From Amborella trichopoda (taxonomy: Eukaryota; Streptophyta; Magnoliopsida; Amborellales; Amborellaceae): a DNA stretch of 64,000 nucleotides. Shown in pieces: positions 22,521-34,074 of this stretch. Below the pieces are notes generated by a model. It was not told the origin of the DNA and made no database searches. It worked only from the letters and a program-made list of their open reading frames with translations. Each line of letters opens with the position of its first letter. Positions within the stretch are counted from its first letter, which is position 1. Both the position numbers and the translations under genes were made by a program. The stretch covers positions 2,409,622 to 2,473,621 of the forward strand of contig NW_006499810.1 in the NCBI RefSeq assembly GCF_000471905.2, read 5' to 3'.

Positions 22521-24168
22521 TGTGGACTACGGAAGCCTTAGGATAATAAGTCTTGATCTAGAGGTGAAATTTTTGACAATCTCAAAATGGCCTAAGAAGG
22601 TTCAATATCATGTTTAAGAGTCTCCTAATAACACATGTCAAGTTTCATCGTGATCCTACAAATTTAAGGCAATGAATATGCTGAAACAGTTTTGGAAAAT
22701 CGATCTCTAGTGCCTTAGAAATGAACGTTATAACTACAACCCTATCACCATAACAGCAAACGACTATGAGACCACCGTCATTGGATCCAGAATATTTGAA
22801 AACCTTGAAAGACCAAGTTTCTGATTGATCGGATGTTTCTAGACCAAGTTATGGCCAAATTATCCTAAATGGGTAGGTTACACGTTATTACCATGCACTC
22901 TCACTGAGCCAGTTTCCATTAATGGAAACTGAGTTTTATGATTTCGGGTTGAACTTTGGAAGGTCATATCTCTCTCGTCCTAAGTCAGATCAAGCTCAAA
23001 TTTTGGGAACATGTTCGTTTCATTTGCCCGATCGTTTCGATATATGGTATGACACATGTCGTGACTCGAGCCAGGAGAAAAAGAAGTTAGAAGATCGCGA
23101 TCGAGAGCATGGTTGCAGAATTTTCAGCAGGTGCGCGCTTCGATCGAGTGGCCACATCACGACGCTCGCATATCAGATCGACCCGAAACTAATCCTGTTA
23201 AGAGCACAAGGTCAGAGGCTTCATTTGAGCTGAACCTCATGCATGATGGATGGTCGGATTCTTCACAAAGAGGCAATGAAGTCACTATAATTTTCAGCCA
23301 CCGGAAACTAAATTTCAGCCAAGACACCTAATTTGGAAAACGGTCGCTTGAACACCAAATCGAGCCACGTTCATTGCCAAACATTCATGACGGCATGCTC
23401 GCCAAAATATAGTGAATAAATCATAGAAAAATAATGAGAAATGAGCGTTTTCTTGAATCAAATATCGCACGTTTCTCGTAATTTTCACACCTCGTGATCG
23501 TGGCCCAAAAACTCGATCCATGGCTCAAAATGCATATCAAAACCACCTTCTTCCCGATCCGATTAAGATAGCAATAATATTTTGGCCGGATGAATACTTG
23601 AAGAGCCCCGAATGGATCCCGGAAGATCGCAAAGGTTGCATGGCCATGATAGGAACTTAATTGGAATTTCAGGATTTGTGGGTGAGGGGCAAAAATGTCA
23701 TTTTGCCCCTAATTTCTTAACTTTATTTAATTCATTTAATTCCTATTTTTCCACAATTCGGATAAGAATTGAGCATCCACCCATGTTTGGATTAATTTTT
23801 TATATAAGTACGTGATGCTTTCATGTAATGGACCACCATCTTGATCAAAATTTGGATCACGGTTTAGAGAGAGAGAGGATAGATAAGATTTACGTGTTAC
23901 CCTTAGGCATTAAAGGTAACTTTCTCTCTCCTCTCATCTTTCTCTATCCTCTCCTCTTTCTCTTTCTTCTTTCTCTTTCTTATTTCTCTCTCTTCTTTTT
24001 GTTTCCTCTTTCTCTTTCCTATTTCTCTACTTCTTTCTCTCTCCTCTCTTCTTTCCTTTCTCTCTCTTCTTCTTTCTTATCTTTCTCTTCTTCTTTCCTT
24101 TCTCTGTCTCCTTTCCTTCTCTCTTCCTAATTCTTTTATTTCTCTCTCTCTATTCCTCTCTTGCCTAC
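22521..24168 (+). repeat. LTR of element E, first part
   Basis: Shares the LTR layout of A, B and F: TTTTGACAATCTCAAAATGG, a GACCACCGTCATTGGATCC block, a CGTCCTAAGTCAGATCAAGC block, TATATAAG at 23801 after CCACCCATGTTTGG, then a long pyrimidine tract (23924-24168). The tract is cut by the end of element D. The exact start is uncertain by a few bases. Confidence 0.8.
23801..23808 (+). promoter_or_regulatory. TATA box of E LTR
   Basis: TATATAAG just after CCACCCATGTTTGG. The same context precedes TATA-like words in the LTRs of F1, F2 and B, which supports a real LTR promoter. Confidence 0.6.
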
Positions 24169-25089
24169 TGTCATGACCCCGCTCCCTGACCCCTACCGTT
24201 CCCAACCGAAGGGCAATAGAGTCTGGCATTACAATTGGAGGTCGCGTAAGTCACTCAGGTGGGAGTGGCATCAACACGTGTTATAAATGCGGGATCAAAG
24301 AAAACCATGAAATAAGGAAAATACTCATCCAACCAGCAGAGAAAACTAAAACCTGAAAAAAATTAAAACTGTTAACTTCATTCATTTTTCGAAAGTCTAT
24401 ACAACAAATTTTGAGGCTTACAAGCTTAACATTCATCTCAAAATATTACTTCAAAGAAGTAACACATGGCAATGCCACCAGACACCTACAAAGCCAAAAG
24501 GAATCCTGAGCCAGTTAGAAACTCAGAGCGCCCATTACCACCAGTTTGCTAACTCCCTACAAACAAATCAGACACTAACATTCTACGCAAAAGAAATAAG
24601 CAAAGTGAGCAATAAGCCTAGTAATTAGATCACTGCCCTTACATTCTCGACTATCAGTACATACATAATAACATGCCCATAGTTCATCAGAAATTGTGTT
24701 GTCACACAGAGTATGGTCATACATCAGAGTACATATAATTGCTATCTAAAAAGAGTAAGACTCAATTAACAGAGCATTACTTGTTCCCAATATGGCATCA
24801 ACTGTTATGCAAATCACAATTACAGTTAGGTATTCATACAGAATACAGAATTCAGATAAGCCGAACAGACTAAATTATTCTCGAAGTAAAAGCCACATTA
24901 ATCTGGCTAAGCCAATTCTGAAGCTTGGGACTTCTACCTTCATTCGGGAAGGAGGATAATGACAAGTGGAGGTCCCACTTTGTAATATCCTTACTGACGC
25001 ACACCTCGCCTGTGCGTTTTGGTTTTTTTGATAGACTGAAGCCTTGCAAGACACGACCCTCTTTTGTGCCCTCAAGCGAGAGGGCATTA

Positions 25090-25400
25090 CGCTACCATTG
25101 GAGGACCCAATGCGTAGTGCCCATGACAACTTGGGGGACGCGAACCACCCTATTATTTACAGTCACCACTGGACTCTACTCCTATCATATGGGTAGTATA
25201 CTCCACTATTAATGGAGGACCCATTGTGTAGCGGTTAGATATCATTATTCATGAAACAGAAATAGAGAGTCTACTACTAATGGAGGACCCATCGCGTAGC
25301 AATCAGATATCAACATTCATATAACAGAAACAGAGAGTCTACTACCAATGGAGGACCCATTGCGTAGCTGTCAGATATCAGTATTCATATAATAACATGT
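25090..25400 (-). repeat. 68-bp tandem repeat in D LTR
   Basis: GGAGGACCCATTGCGTAG-type blocks start at 25214, 25282 and 25350 (exact 68-bp period), with a further diverged copy at 25100. Each is followed by CAGATATCA and ATTCATATAA words. Confidence 0.85.
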
Positions 25401-26324
25401 GAATTGAAGATCACTCATGAAACATTCAAAAGGAAGTGGTTTGGAAGAAAATGGATACATTTTGGTCAGTCAAATTACGTGACATCAAAGACATCAATTT
25501 TATGTTTTTACTAAAACTATCCACAGTGACCTACTAGAATATTCCGAACTATAGCTTTACATACATGTGAAATCAGAACAAAATGAAAACATGGACATTG
25601 AAGTAGACTCATAAATATTTCCAATGACGGTGGTTTGGTGTCATTTGGACTTTACTTGCTTAGTCAAACTCTTAGAAAAAAAGAGTGACATTTTAGAAAA
25701 TTATCACAGTCTGCTTACAGTGACATATATGCATAAAACAAAGCATATCTTCCAAATTATCAAGAATCTCAACTAACTATAAACACAAACTCAAATTAGG
25801 CTCATATACCTTTTCAGTGGTGGTAATTTGAGGTCAAACGGATATAATTTTCTTAGTCAAAATCTCATCCCAATAGCAGGTAAATTCCTTGAAAAATCAC
25901 AATACAAGCATGACATGTTCCAAAAACTATTCCATAACTTCAAACCCATCCAAGATAACCATATGAAGCCAAATCTAGCTTAAACTAGACTCATAAGGGC
26001 ATCAACCCCCAAATTTTTAGGCTCAACAGAAATGCTAACAGTGCCCCACAATTCATACAAAGAAGGCCAAATTTCTAGAAAAATAGAGCACAAATATATT
26101 CATGCTATCTTATTCTTTTACCCAATTTCAGTAGAACCTCAAGTCTCATTTCATGCTTAAACTCGAGCTTTATTCATGGCTAAATCATGCTTCATACAAC
26201 TTGATGTAAGGGGGTAGTAATCCACTTACCAAAACAACAATGGTGCCCTCCAATCCTATTTCCCACAGTTCTTCAACTCTAACAATGGTTGTTCCAAGGT
26301 GAGGGTGAGAGCTTTCCCAAAGCT

Positions 26325-26370
26325 TATCTTAGAGAGAGAGGGAGAGAAAGAGAGAGAGAGAGAGAGATGT
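26325..26370. repeat. GA-rich microsatellite in D LTR
   Basis: A run of GAGAGA with minor interruptions between AGCTTATCTTAGAGAGAG and TGTGGAGG. Simple sequence, no coding value. Confidence 0.8.
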
Positions 26371-26579
26371 GGAGGAATGAAGAGTGAGGGACGTGAGGGA
26401 GAAGAGGGGGCTTAAGTACCCCCCCTGGTAGGTGGAAGCCCCAAACTGACAGGTGGCAACAAGCTTCCATGCAGCTAAACAAGTGGCAAACATCAACCAT
26501 GCACGACAGTGCCGCAGCCAGCATTACTCACCCAACGATATCCCTTGTTCACTTGCGACGTTGCATTGTTGCTGCCGTG

Positions 26580-26935
26580 CTTACTTCCGTCGAGTGATTT
26601 TCACCTTCGTTGCGTGCTCTTCACTTCGTCACTTGCTTTTCACTTCGCCGCGCCCTTACTTTTTCCGCGTGCTTACCATCACCGACTACTTACTTCTGCC
26701 GTGCACTTACTATCGCCGGATGCTTACTTCTGCCCCGTGCTTACCATCGCCATGCATTTACTTCTGCCGCATGTTTACCATTGTCGTGCACTTACTTCTG
26801 CCATGTGCTTACTTCTTCCATGCTCTTACTTCTATCGCGTGCTTACCATCGACGCGTGCTTACTTCTGCCGCGCACTTACTTCTACCGCGCGTTTACCAA
26901 CACCGCGTGCTTACTTATTCCGTCCTCATCCCTCT
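26580..26935 (-). repeat. 17-bp tandem array in D LTR
   Basis: About 20 copies of a 17-bp unit read on the + strand as CTTACTTCTGCCGCGTG alternating with CTTACCATCGCCGTGCA. Because 17 is not a multiple of three and the unit lacks stops, all three + frames stay open, which creates three overlapping spurious ORFs here. Confidence 0.9.
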
Positions 26936-26974
26936 ATGCAATTTACTATGTCGGGAAAAGTCTGGGTCATCACA

Positions 26975-26990
26975 TCATCCCCCCTAATAA
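26975..26990 (-). promoter_or_regulatory. Polypurine tract of element D
   Basis: On the minus strand, TTATTAGGGGGGATGA directly abuts the LTR start TGTGATGACCC. This is the normal plus-strand priming site position, and it fixes the LTR boundary and the element's orientation. Confidence 0.85.
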
Positions 26991-27097
26991 GAATTTTGTC
27001 CTCAAAATCGTCAACTGAATAAATGGGGGTACATAACTCGGATTTCATCTTCTCGCTCCCATGTTGATTCTTCGCTCGAATGATACTTCCATAAACC

Positions 27098-27420
27098 CTA
27101 GATGAGGGGAATCTCTTTGTTGCACAAAACTTCCCTCCCATCTAGAATCTCAATTAGCTGCTCGACATAAGTTAAGTATTCCCTGATCGGCATTGGTTCA
27201 TACTTCAAGATGTGGGACGAATAAGGCTGATACTTCCTTAATAGTGAAATATGAAAGACATCATGAATATTAGCCAACTCAGGCGGTAAGGCCGGTCGAT
27301 ATGCCGCGACTTTGATTCTCTCTAGTATTTCAAAGGGTCTGATGAATTGCGGACTAAGCTTCCCTTTCTTGCCGAACCTCATAATTCTTTTTGTTGGTGA
27401 CACTTTCAAAAAGACTCGAT
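27098..27420 (-). pseudogene. Integrase C-terminus and chromodomain (element D)
   Basis: MRFGKKGKLSPQFIRPFEIL is the GPF/Y-type integrase C-terminal block, followed by ANIHDVFHISLLRKY and then the chromodomain entry YLTYVEQLIEILDGREVL. The order is diagnostic of Tekay-type chromoviruses, whose chromodomain guides integration into heterochromatin. Broken copy. Confidence 0.9.
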
Positions 27421-28391
27421 CACCTACTTTAAATTCAAGGTCCCTTCGGTGATTATCGGCACAACTCTTCTACCAACTCTAAGATGTTTTAAGCCTTTCT
27501 CGAATTAGGGCTCTCTTTTATGACATTACTTGAACAATTTTCGGCCCTATCATCCTCCTCTTATCAACTTTTTCCCAACACATGGCGATCTACACTTTCT
27601 CCCATACAGGGCTTCGAAAGGTTCCATTTGAATACTGACCTGAAAACTGTTGTTATATGAAATTTCTATTAAGGGTAAGTGATCATCCTAGTTTCCTTTG
27701 AAGTATTCGACATAGGCCCTCATCATATCGTCTAAATTTTGAATGGTTCTTTCTCACTATCCATCAGTCTGGGGGTGAAAGCAGTACTAAAAGTGAGTCT
27801 CATCCCCAAGGTTGTTTGCAGACTGCTTCGAAACCTCGAAGTGAATCTAGAGTCCCTGTCGGACACAATACTAACAGGTACTCCATGTAGCCTTACTATC
27901 TCCATGACATACAGCTGAGCCAGTTTATCTAAGGTATAGGTAGTGCGGACCGGTAAGAAATGTACTTCCTTAGTTAATCAATCCACAATAACTTACCCAA
28001 CCGCTGTCATGCCCAGTGACTGATTTTGGCAAACTGGATACAAAGTCCATCGTGATTGTTCCCACTTCCATTCTGGCACAGGCAAAGGTTGCAACAGTTT
28101 GGCATGTCTCTGATGTTCAGCCTTTACTTGTTGATAGATCAGACACTTAGAAACATATTGTGCCACTTTCCTCTTCATGTTATTCGCCCAAAAAGTCTTC
28201 TCTAAATCCTGATACATTTTTGTGCTTCCTAGGTGTATAGTATAATGGGAGTGGCGTGCCTCTTCTAAAATGATCCTCTTGGTATTTTCATCATTTGGGA
28301 CACATACCTGTTCCTTAAAACTTAACAAATCATCACTACCGATAGAAAAATCCTCCTTTCTTTCCTGCTTTAATTCCTCTAGGATTTTCAT
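27421..28391 (-). pseudogene. Integrase (element D)
   Basis: The zinc-binding region (ILEEARHSHYTIHLGSTKMY, AQYVSKC) lies at 27993-28391. Downstream nucleotide sequence continues with the chromovirus integrase core, including a stretch reading back from SVRTYTLDKLAQLYVMEIV-like coding sequence around 27890-27950. Broken copy. Confidence 0.85.
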
Positions 28392-28424
28392 GAGCTGGGG
28401 GTCTGTCTTTTGAGCTACCCTGAT

Positions 28425-28980
28425 CTATTGAAAGAGTTGGGGTTCCACTCTTATACCCGCAGTTATTCCTAATCCAGAACTAGAGGGTAGTGTTGGGCAC
28501 CGCTCCACTGCATCTTCTATCAGTTTCATTTCTTGGGCCATCAGATGTGCTACTGCTATTAAGGGCTTTTGGCTCAAAGCGTAAGCTACTATATTGGTCT
28601 TGCCCGGTTGGTAATTTATCGTGCATTCATAATTGTTTAGTAGGTCCATCCATATTCTTTGCCTCATGTTCAATTCCTTTTGAGAAAATAAATATTTGAG
28701 GCTCTTATGTTCTGTAAATATCTTAAACTGTGGTCCATAAAGATAATGTCTCCAAACCTTCAAGGAAGCGACCACGGCTGCGAGCTCGAAGTCATGAGTC
28801 GGATAGTATTGCTCGTGCGACTTTAATTGTCTGGAAGCATAGGCTATAACCTTCCCGTGCTGCATTAATACACACCCAAGTGGGAAGCATCAGTATAAAG
28901 TACAAAACCTTCGTTTCCTTCTGGTAAGGTTAATATTGAGGCAGCAGTCAACCTTTTCTTTAACTTTTGAAACCCCTTCT
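28425..28980 (-). pseudogene. RNase H with RT connection (element D)
   Basis: [40 protein letters not shown] and [11 protein letters not shown] are classic chromovirus RNase H blocks; [15 protein letters not shown] follows. The right boundary, where E's LTR resumes, lies at about 28975-28985. Broken copy. Confidence 0.92.
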
Positions 28981-29479
28981 GCCCGTCTTGCTACAACTCC
29001 GAGTCGGTCACTGGTCCAGCTATTATGCTAGTCTCGTCCCCTTATCAAGTTCCCCTCTCTTTTCTCTCTTTATTCAAACTCTCTTCTTCATCACCTCAAC
29101 TTCTCACGAATGTGCATTGCCTTAAGACAAGAGTGGGTCCTTCAGCCCACATGTCTTGCAAGTTAACCATGAATAGTGTTGTGAATAAAATAAGGAGATT
29201 GTAGGTCAAGGGAGGCGATTTTGAACCAGTTGAAGCATTCATAGGGCTTTCTGTCGTGATCTAAGTGGGCGCCCGCGTGAGTCAACCCGAGTAAGTCACA
29301 GACCCAAGTGAGGTTAGTCCGCACCTCACATTCAATTCCTCTCTCACCAGTTGGACACCTGGCCTTGATCTGGAGCAAGGTTCTCGACAAAGCGATCTCA
29401 GGTCTCGAGTCTTTCAAACCCGTGACACGTGTCGCCCGATCACCTAGATCCGGGGAGGCGAGATCGAGGCACCTAACCA
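28981..29479 (+). repeat. LTR of element E, second part
   Basis: Matches the last 500 bp of the F LTR (from about 57450): GTCTTGCTACAACTCCGAGT versus ATCTTGCTACCACTCCAAGT, then AATGTGCATTGCC, ACAAGAGTGGGTCCTTC, AGGAGATTG and AGATCGAGGCACCTAACCA at the end. It continues the LTR interrupted at 24168 (inference); the pyrimidine/array section between is not seen. Confidence 0.75.
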
Positions 29480-30057
29480 GTGGTGTCTCACCCTCGACGA
29501 AAGGAATGGGGATATGCATCACCTTCATGCCATCATGAGCATAAGTGTCTATGGCTGTTAACATGCTTGAACTTGTGACTTCATTTTTGTCATGCTCAAT
29601 ATGAGCCTCCACTGGAAGAGATTGTTATGGAGAAGGAATAAAAGATTAAGCTTCTCCTTCATGTTCTCATTACGACACTTCTTTTGGGGAGGTAGGAAGA
29701 TCTACATCAACAGGTGTCAAAGGGATCATTTTTCCATATCTCTCTTCTTCTTGAAACATGTGATTAAGTGACCCTGTCATGTCTTCCACATCTTCATGAG
29801 AGGTTGAACCAGTCTCTCTCAATTTTGGGTATGTACTAGCTTTCTTGGGTAACATTAGCTCTTAAGAGCGCATTGAGTCCACAAAGTAGTATTTTGCATA
29901 AGCATAATATGACTCGGCAATGGGAAACATTCTCTTAGACCATTTGTTGCCTCCTGTCTCCGCTGTATTTGAAAAACCCATGTGGAGTGTGGATGAAACC
30001 TCCCCATGATTGTGTAACCAAGGACGACCCAGTAGGATATTGTAGGAAGTAACTGTA
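29480..30057 (-). pseudogene. Post-protease segment (element C)
   Basis: Contains AHDGMKVMHIPIPFVEGETP just before the E LTR, and ETGSTSHEDVEDMTGSLNHM further upstream. Likely the linker between protease and RT; the RT itself would lie left of E. Broken copy. Confidence 0.5.
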
Positions 30058-30573
30058 TTAATGACATGAAAGAGAGTGGGAAGTATTCAGATCCCCAATC
30101 TTAAGCTTAAGATGGATGACACCAGCCGGTTTTTTTCCCGGTTGAGTGAATCCTTGAATTGTTAAAATCATAGGCTTAATCTGCTCAACACAACCCAATT
30201 CGGGAAAGAATCCTTCCAGGAATAAGGTTCCTGTTGATCCCCCATCTAGCATGATCCGGTTGATTTGACAGGCGTGCAGCTCACCAATCACAAAGAGAGT
30301 TCGATTATGGAACTTCTCTCCCAACTGAAGTTCGTCATCTGAGAATGTGATAGCCATGAAACTGTTAAGGAATGCAGGGTCTACCTCAAATCTTTCAACT
30401 TCAGCTTCATATGCTTCAGGGTAGGAGAGAGCTTGTACCGAAGCCATACGAAAGTCCTTGGATAACATGAGGGCGTCATAGACACTCAAGAGATCTAGAA
30501 GTCTCCTCAAGTGCCCGATCACATCATATTTGACTTTGTCGTCCTCAGGATGAGCGGCTCCTTGGTTTACCAC
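30058..30573 (-). pseudogene. Aspartic protease domain (element C)
   Basis: INRIMLDGGSTGTLFLEGF followed by GCVEQIKPMILTIQGFTQPG and PAGVIHLKLKIG is the Tat-type retroviral-like protease pattern, with DGGS in place of the more usual DSG/DTG and a downstream IQGF block. Upstream it has DVIGHLRRLLDLLSVYDALM, the usual Tat lead-in. The product would mature Gag and Pol. This is the only clear protease in the window. Broken copy. Confidence 0.85.
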
Positions 30574-31846
30574 TAGTTAAAGGGGTAAGACGTAAGGGAG
30601 TGGCTTTAGAAGAGGAGGGTTTGGCTACAGTTCCCACGGAACAGTCGGTTATAGTCATGGGGTCAGGAAGAGAAGGCTGGCTCGATTGCGCAACTGGAAT
30701 AGGCGTAGGTGAGATAGGACAAGGTGAAGGTTGTGATGGCACAATAATTTTAGTGTGAGAAGGCTAAGTGTTTGAGTAAGGGATTAGTGGAGGTCCGAGG
30801 TCTTTTAAGAGAGGAGAGGGTTTCTGAATGGCGATGGATGGGTCAGAATAGGGAACTAATGGTGGTCCCGGATATTTCAAGGGCTTAGATGGAGCCGGCT
30901 TCTGGATTGACATTAATCTTTTTCTTGATATCAACCTTATTTGATCAACAGGAGTTGTCGTGCTTCCTTCATGAAGCACTAGCATGTGACATGCTCCATA
31001 GTTTAAAGAACTCTTTCTCTTCGGGTTCCTCAACAATTCCCCCAAGTCGAGTTCTACAGGCCACTGGAACTTCTTTTTTGGAGTCAGTTTTAGAAGCCAA
31101 TAAGGCGTACCCTTTTTGGCCGCAAAGGCTATAGCATCCTTGAAACTTGAGAATCCGACCCTTTGAGCGACCATCCTCCTTATCTGCTTGCTATGCTGCC
31201 TACTTGTATTGCTAGCCATGTGCTCTTCATTAAGAGCCTCAAAATTTGGGCACTCCATAGTGAGCTCAAAGAGAGACTTTAAGAGGGAAGAAGGGTTTTG
31301 AGTGTCCGGGATAGAAAGAGGTATAGAGCTTTGTGGGTCATCACTTAAATTGGACTAAATCAGGTTGCTTTTGGGGTCATCACCTGAATTAAACTCAAAG
31401 GGGCTTTTAATGTCTTCACTCTCATTAGACGTAATCGATGGCCTTTTAATGTCATAACCCTTGTTGGATGTTTGCAGGGGCTTTTTAAGGTCTTTACTCA
31501 GCATGAACAGCTGAGGGGTGGTTTTAGAGTCTTCACCTATATATGACTGCTGTGAGGTGCTTTTGGTGTCCTCGCCCGTATTGGACGGATTTTTATTTTC
31601 CCTTATAGTTATGTATTGACCGCCCTCAACAAAGAGAACTTGCCTTAGGAAAAATTCGTACCAGATAGGAAGAGGGGCAATGGGAAATGCTGATTCTCTT
31701 AGAACTTGGGGAAGTTTCACCTTGTGGTGTTGAGTTTTCGATGGCCTTTTGTTGTTCTTCTTTTCCTTGACATGTTCAACCTTTTGAATTTGTGGCATGG
31801 GCAGCATTTTTTCTTGGCGAATAGCCTCCCTTTTAAGGCTTTTCAT
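30574..31846 (-). pseudogene. Uncharacterised gag-protease linker region (element C)
   Basis: Two long minus-strand stretches. 30764-31258 has GFSSFKDAIAFAAKKGTPYW and a repeated PLKYPGPPLVPYSDPSIAIQ / PLLKDLGPPLIPYSNT proline block; 31355-31846 has a Lys-rich start and a repeated SxxxxDIKxP motif (five times). I do not recognise a domain. Confidence 0.5.
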
Positions 31847-32172
31847 TTTGTCATGACTGTGATGTTCTTCCCATGGTACATGAATTTCAATAGGAGCTTG
31901 GTGAACAAGGGTTTTGGGGTGATCAGAATGGGACCTTGAACCTGTTTGTGCTTCTTGTGTTGTGGAATTTCGGCTTCTTGAACTTTCTTCAGAGGTAAGG
32001 TTGATGAGTATTCTATAATAATCTCACCATTTCACATAAGTTATTCCAAGATAATCTGATATCCCCTGCAATGACATAAATCATGTCCCCTTAGCTGATG
32101 ATATTGGCACCACAAGTTCTAATTTCCTTCTTTTGAATGATTCATATCCTTGGGCGCGTAAGGTATAATCAT

Positions 32173-33401
32173 TTATTGTTGCACCAACATGTTAAAAAGA
32201 ATCAAGATCTTGAGAGACAACTCATTCATAGGAACCCCATAGGATTGTTCTTCTTGCACTGTGGTCATATGTGAAGCTTCAATACTCTCAAAAGCTTTCT
32301 TGAGACTATCCAAATTGTTTTGTCCGTTTTGGATCAAGGCTTCAATGTCTTCTTTCAACTAAACACAATCTTGTATGGCGTGGCCTAACATTCGATGATA
32401 GGTGCAGTAGTTTCCATGGTTAACCATTCCTGCATGTTCTAGTCTTTTGGTGCTAGGAAGAGTCACCATACCCTGTTGTAACAACATCTTCAAAAGCGTT
32501 GGTACCCATTCTTTATTGAAATTGTATTACTGGCTCAGCCTTTTCTTGAACTGTTCAGTCCGATACAAGTTTTACGGTGGAGGTACCCTGTTATAATTTT
32601 GTAAACGAAGCTATTGTTGTTGAGGGTCCCCTTTATCCCTAGAGGGTAACTCCCCTGAGGTGTCTAATGTTTGGAGAGGAGAAATATTGGTTGGGAGTTT
32701 AGGTCGAAGAGGTGTGATAGTGACTGCTTCACTGAACGAGTTTCTTAGTTGACCAATATGAAGGTTTGACCTATTGCTGATAGGATTGTGAGTGTAACCC
32801 CCCAAGGTCTGAGCTTGATTCTCGCCATGATGTCTTAGCAAGCTCTTTATTTTTGCTACTTTTGTGATTATGTCTGAGAAGGTAGTAGGATTAGAAGCTT
32901 CAACATGTGAGGAAATTTCTTTCTTCATATTTCTTATACGTGTTTGTACTGCATTGATCTCAATCATGGGATTAGTTTGGTACATTGCAAGATCCCTCCA
33001 TCTTTGGATGTATTCGTTTACTGACTCGTTCATCCCTTGGGTCATAGTGAGAAGTTCTATAGCTTGAATATCTCGTTCTACTTTATAAAAGCGCTAGTAA
33101 AACAAGTGCTCTATCTCTTCCCAGAGTGAACTATGTTTGGGGGCAAACGTGTATACCACTTAAAGGCAAGCCCCGTCAAGGTTTATACAAACTGCCGAAG
33201 GAGCAGTCTGGAGTTTGAGGCTAATTCTTGGCATGCTGACATAAAATGAGCCACATACTGGAGGTGCAAGCCAGTGCCATTAATGACAGGCAGCCTTCCC
33301 TTTTGACATCCGATGGGGAAGGGGATATGATCAATAAAAGGTAGGTAAGGCCTCTTATAATGAATACTTTCTTGTGACATTGAAGCTTGTAAGCCTTGCA
33401 T
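32173..33401 (-). pseudogene. gag (element C)
   Basis: NEYIQRWRDLAMYQTNPMIE and ISSHVEASNPTTFSDIITKV match the Retrotrans_gag-type region of A and B. RPYLPFIDHIPFPIGCQKGR upstream aligns with the QKPYLSYIDLVLF block of B. A QNNLDSLKKAFESIEASH stretch follows, corresponding to the region after the first zinc-knuckle motif in A. Broken copy. Confidence 0.85.
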
Positions 33402-34074
33402 GCTTGTTGATCATTCTTTGGACATCTTCTTGAGTAAATTCCAATGGCATAGCCTGAGAAGCTATGTTGGGTTGGTCATCGAAGAAGACATGGGGGTTTA
33501 GTGGTCTTGGAGTTTGGGACATAGGAGGAGGCGGGGGTCTCCTTTCTACTTCTTCATGTTGGGGTTCAAGAGGAAAATTTGCCTTTTGATGCCAGGACAC
33601 TCCAACAGGTCGAGCATCTTCAAGTCCATTAAGCCTATCCAAGATGTTGCTCAACAGGTTCTCAAAGCGAGCCATCAGATTTTCAGATTCCTCCCACTCA
33701 TAGCTTACTACCATTACATGAGCTTGTTCACTAGAGCTAAGTAGTTTGGCAATAGGGGTGATTCTGGTTCTCTTTAAATCATGATTAGACAGTCTAAGTA
33801 ATAAGGGCTCAGCTTGCCCGGATTGAGTTTGAGAATGCCTTATAGATCGAGTGTGTTCTGACTCTTGGCAGCCTGAGTGCCTCATTGCTGCTGGACCTGA
33901 CGTTTGACATAGCTCAATTCGGATGGGCTCAAGACGGTCTTGGGGCCATATTTCCCCTGATTGCTTGTGATGGCCTTGGGGCCGTGGTTTAGATGAACTA
34001 GATTCATATTCTTGCATCTCTACGACGCAGCAGTGAACATTGCCACTTGTCTCAGGTTCTTCCATGGCTTGCAA
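33355..34074 (-). pseudogene. Gag N-terminal extension (element C)
   Basis: A 239-residue open stretch, Gln/Ser/Glu-rich, with MARFENLLSNILDRLNGLED, a likely coiled coil in the same place as MVHAMMEKIDRID of A and MVRPLVDKIDRID of B, then a PPPPPMSQTPRPL proline run. No catalytic domain is recognised. Confidence 0.65.

Larger units (their letters stand above)
24169..26974 (-). repeat. 3' LTR of element D
   Basis: 2.8 kb. On the + strand it runs from TGTCATGACCCC at 24169 to GGGTCATCACA at 26974, that is, inverted terminal TGTGATGACCC/GGGTCATGACA. It contains two internal tandem arrays, listed separately. The length fits Tekay-type LTRs. Confidence 0.88.
24169..28980 (-). mobile_element. Element D: Tekay-like chromovirus (Ty3/gypsy), 3' portion
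   Basis: Minus-strand order from right: RNase H, integrase, chromodomain, polypurine tract, LTR. LTR ends are TGTGATGACCC and GGGTCATGACA, a matched TG...CA pair. The chromodomain block and the RNase H sequence fit the Tekay (Del) clade. It sits inside the pyrimidine tract of E's LTR, which resumes at about 28981. The 5' part of D is not in the window. Broken copy. Confidence 0.88.
17164..29479 (+). mobile_element. Element E: 3' part of a Tat-like retrotransposon with a PMD gene
   Basis: Begins right after A's 3' LTR, so A appears to be inserted in it and E's gag-pol would lie left of the window (inference). It holds tandem repeats, a PMD-bearing extra gene (19380-22476), then a + strand LTR of the same superfamily as A's, from about 22521. 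The LTR is interrupted at 24168 by element D and resumes at about 28981, ending CACCTAACCA at 29479. No primer site follows that end, so this is a 3' LTR, and what follows is minus-strand element C, the apparent target. Confidence 0.72.

Noticed and set aside
23828-24130. Ser/Leu/Phe-rich frame, also at 54443-54733
   Set aside because: Pyrimidine tract of Tat LTRs, not a gene.
26453-27022. Three overlapping + strand frames of 125-189 residues, Cys/Leu/Tyr-rich
   Set aside because: Products of the 17-bp tandem array in the Tekay LTR, which leaves all three frames open; no domain and no independent evidence of a gene.
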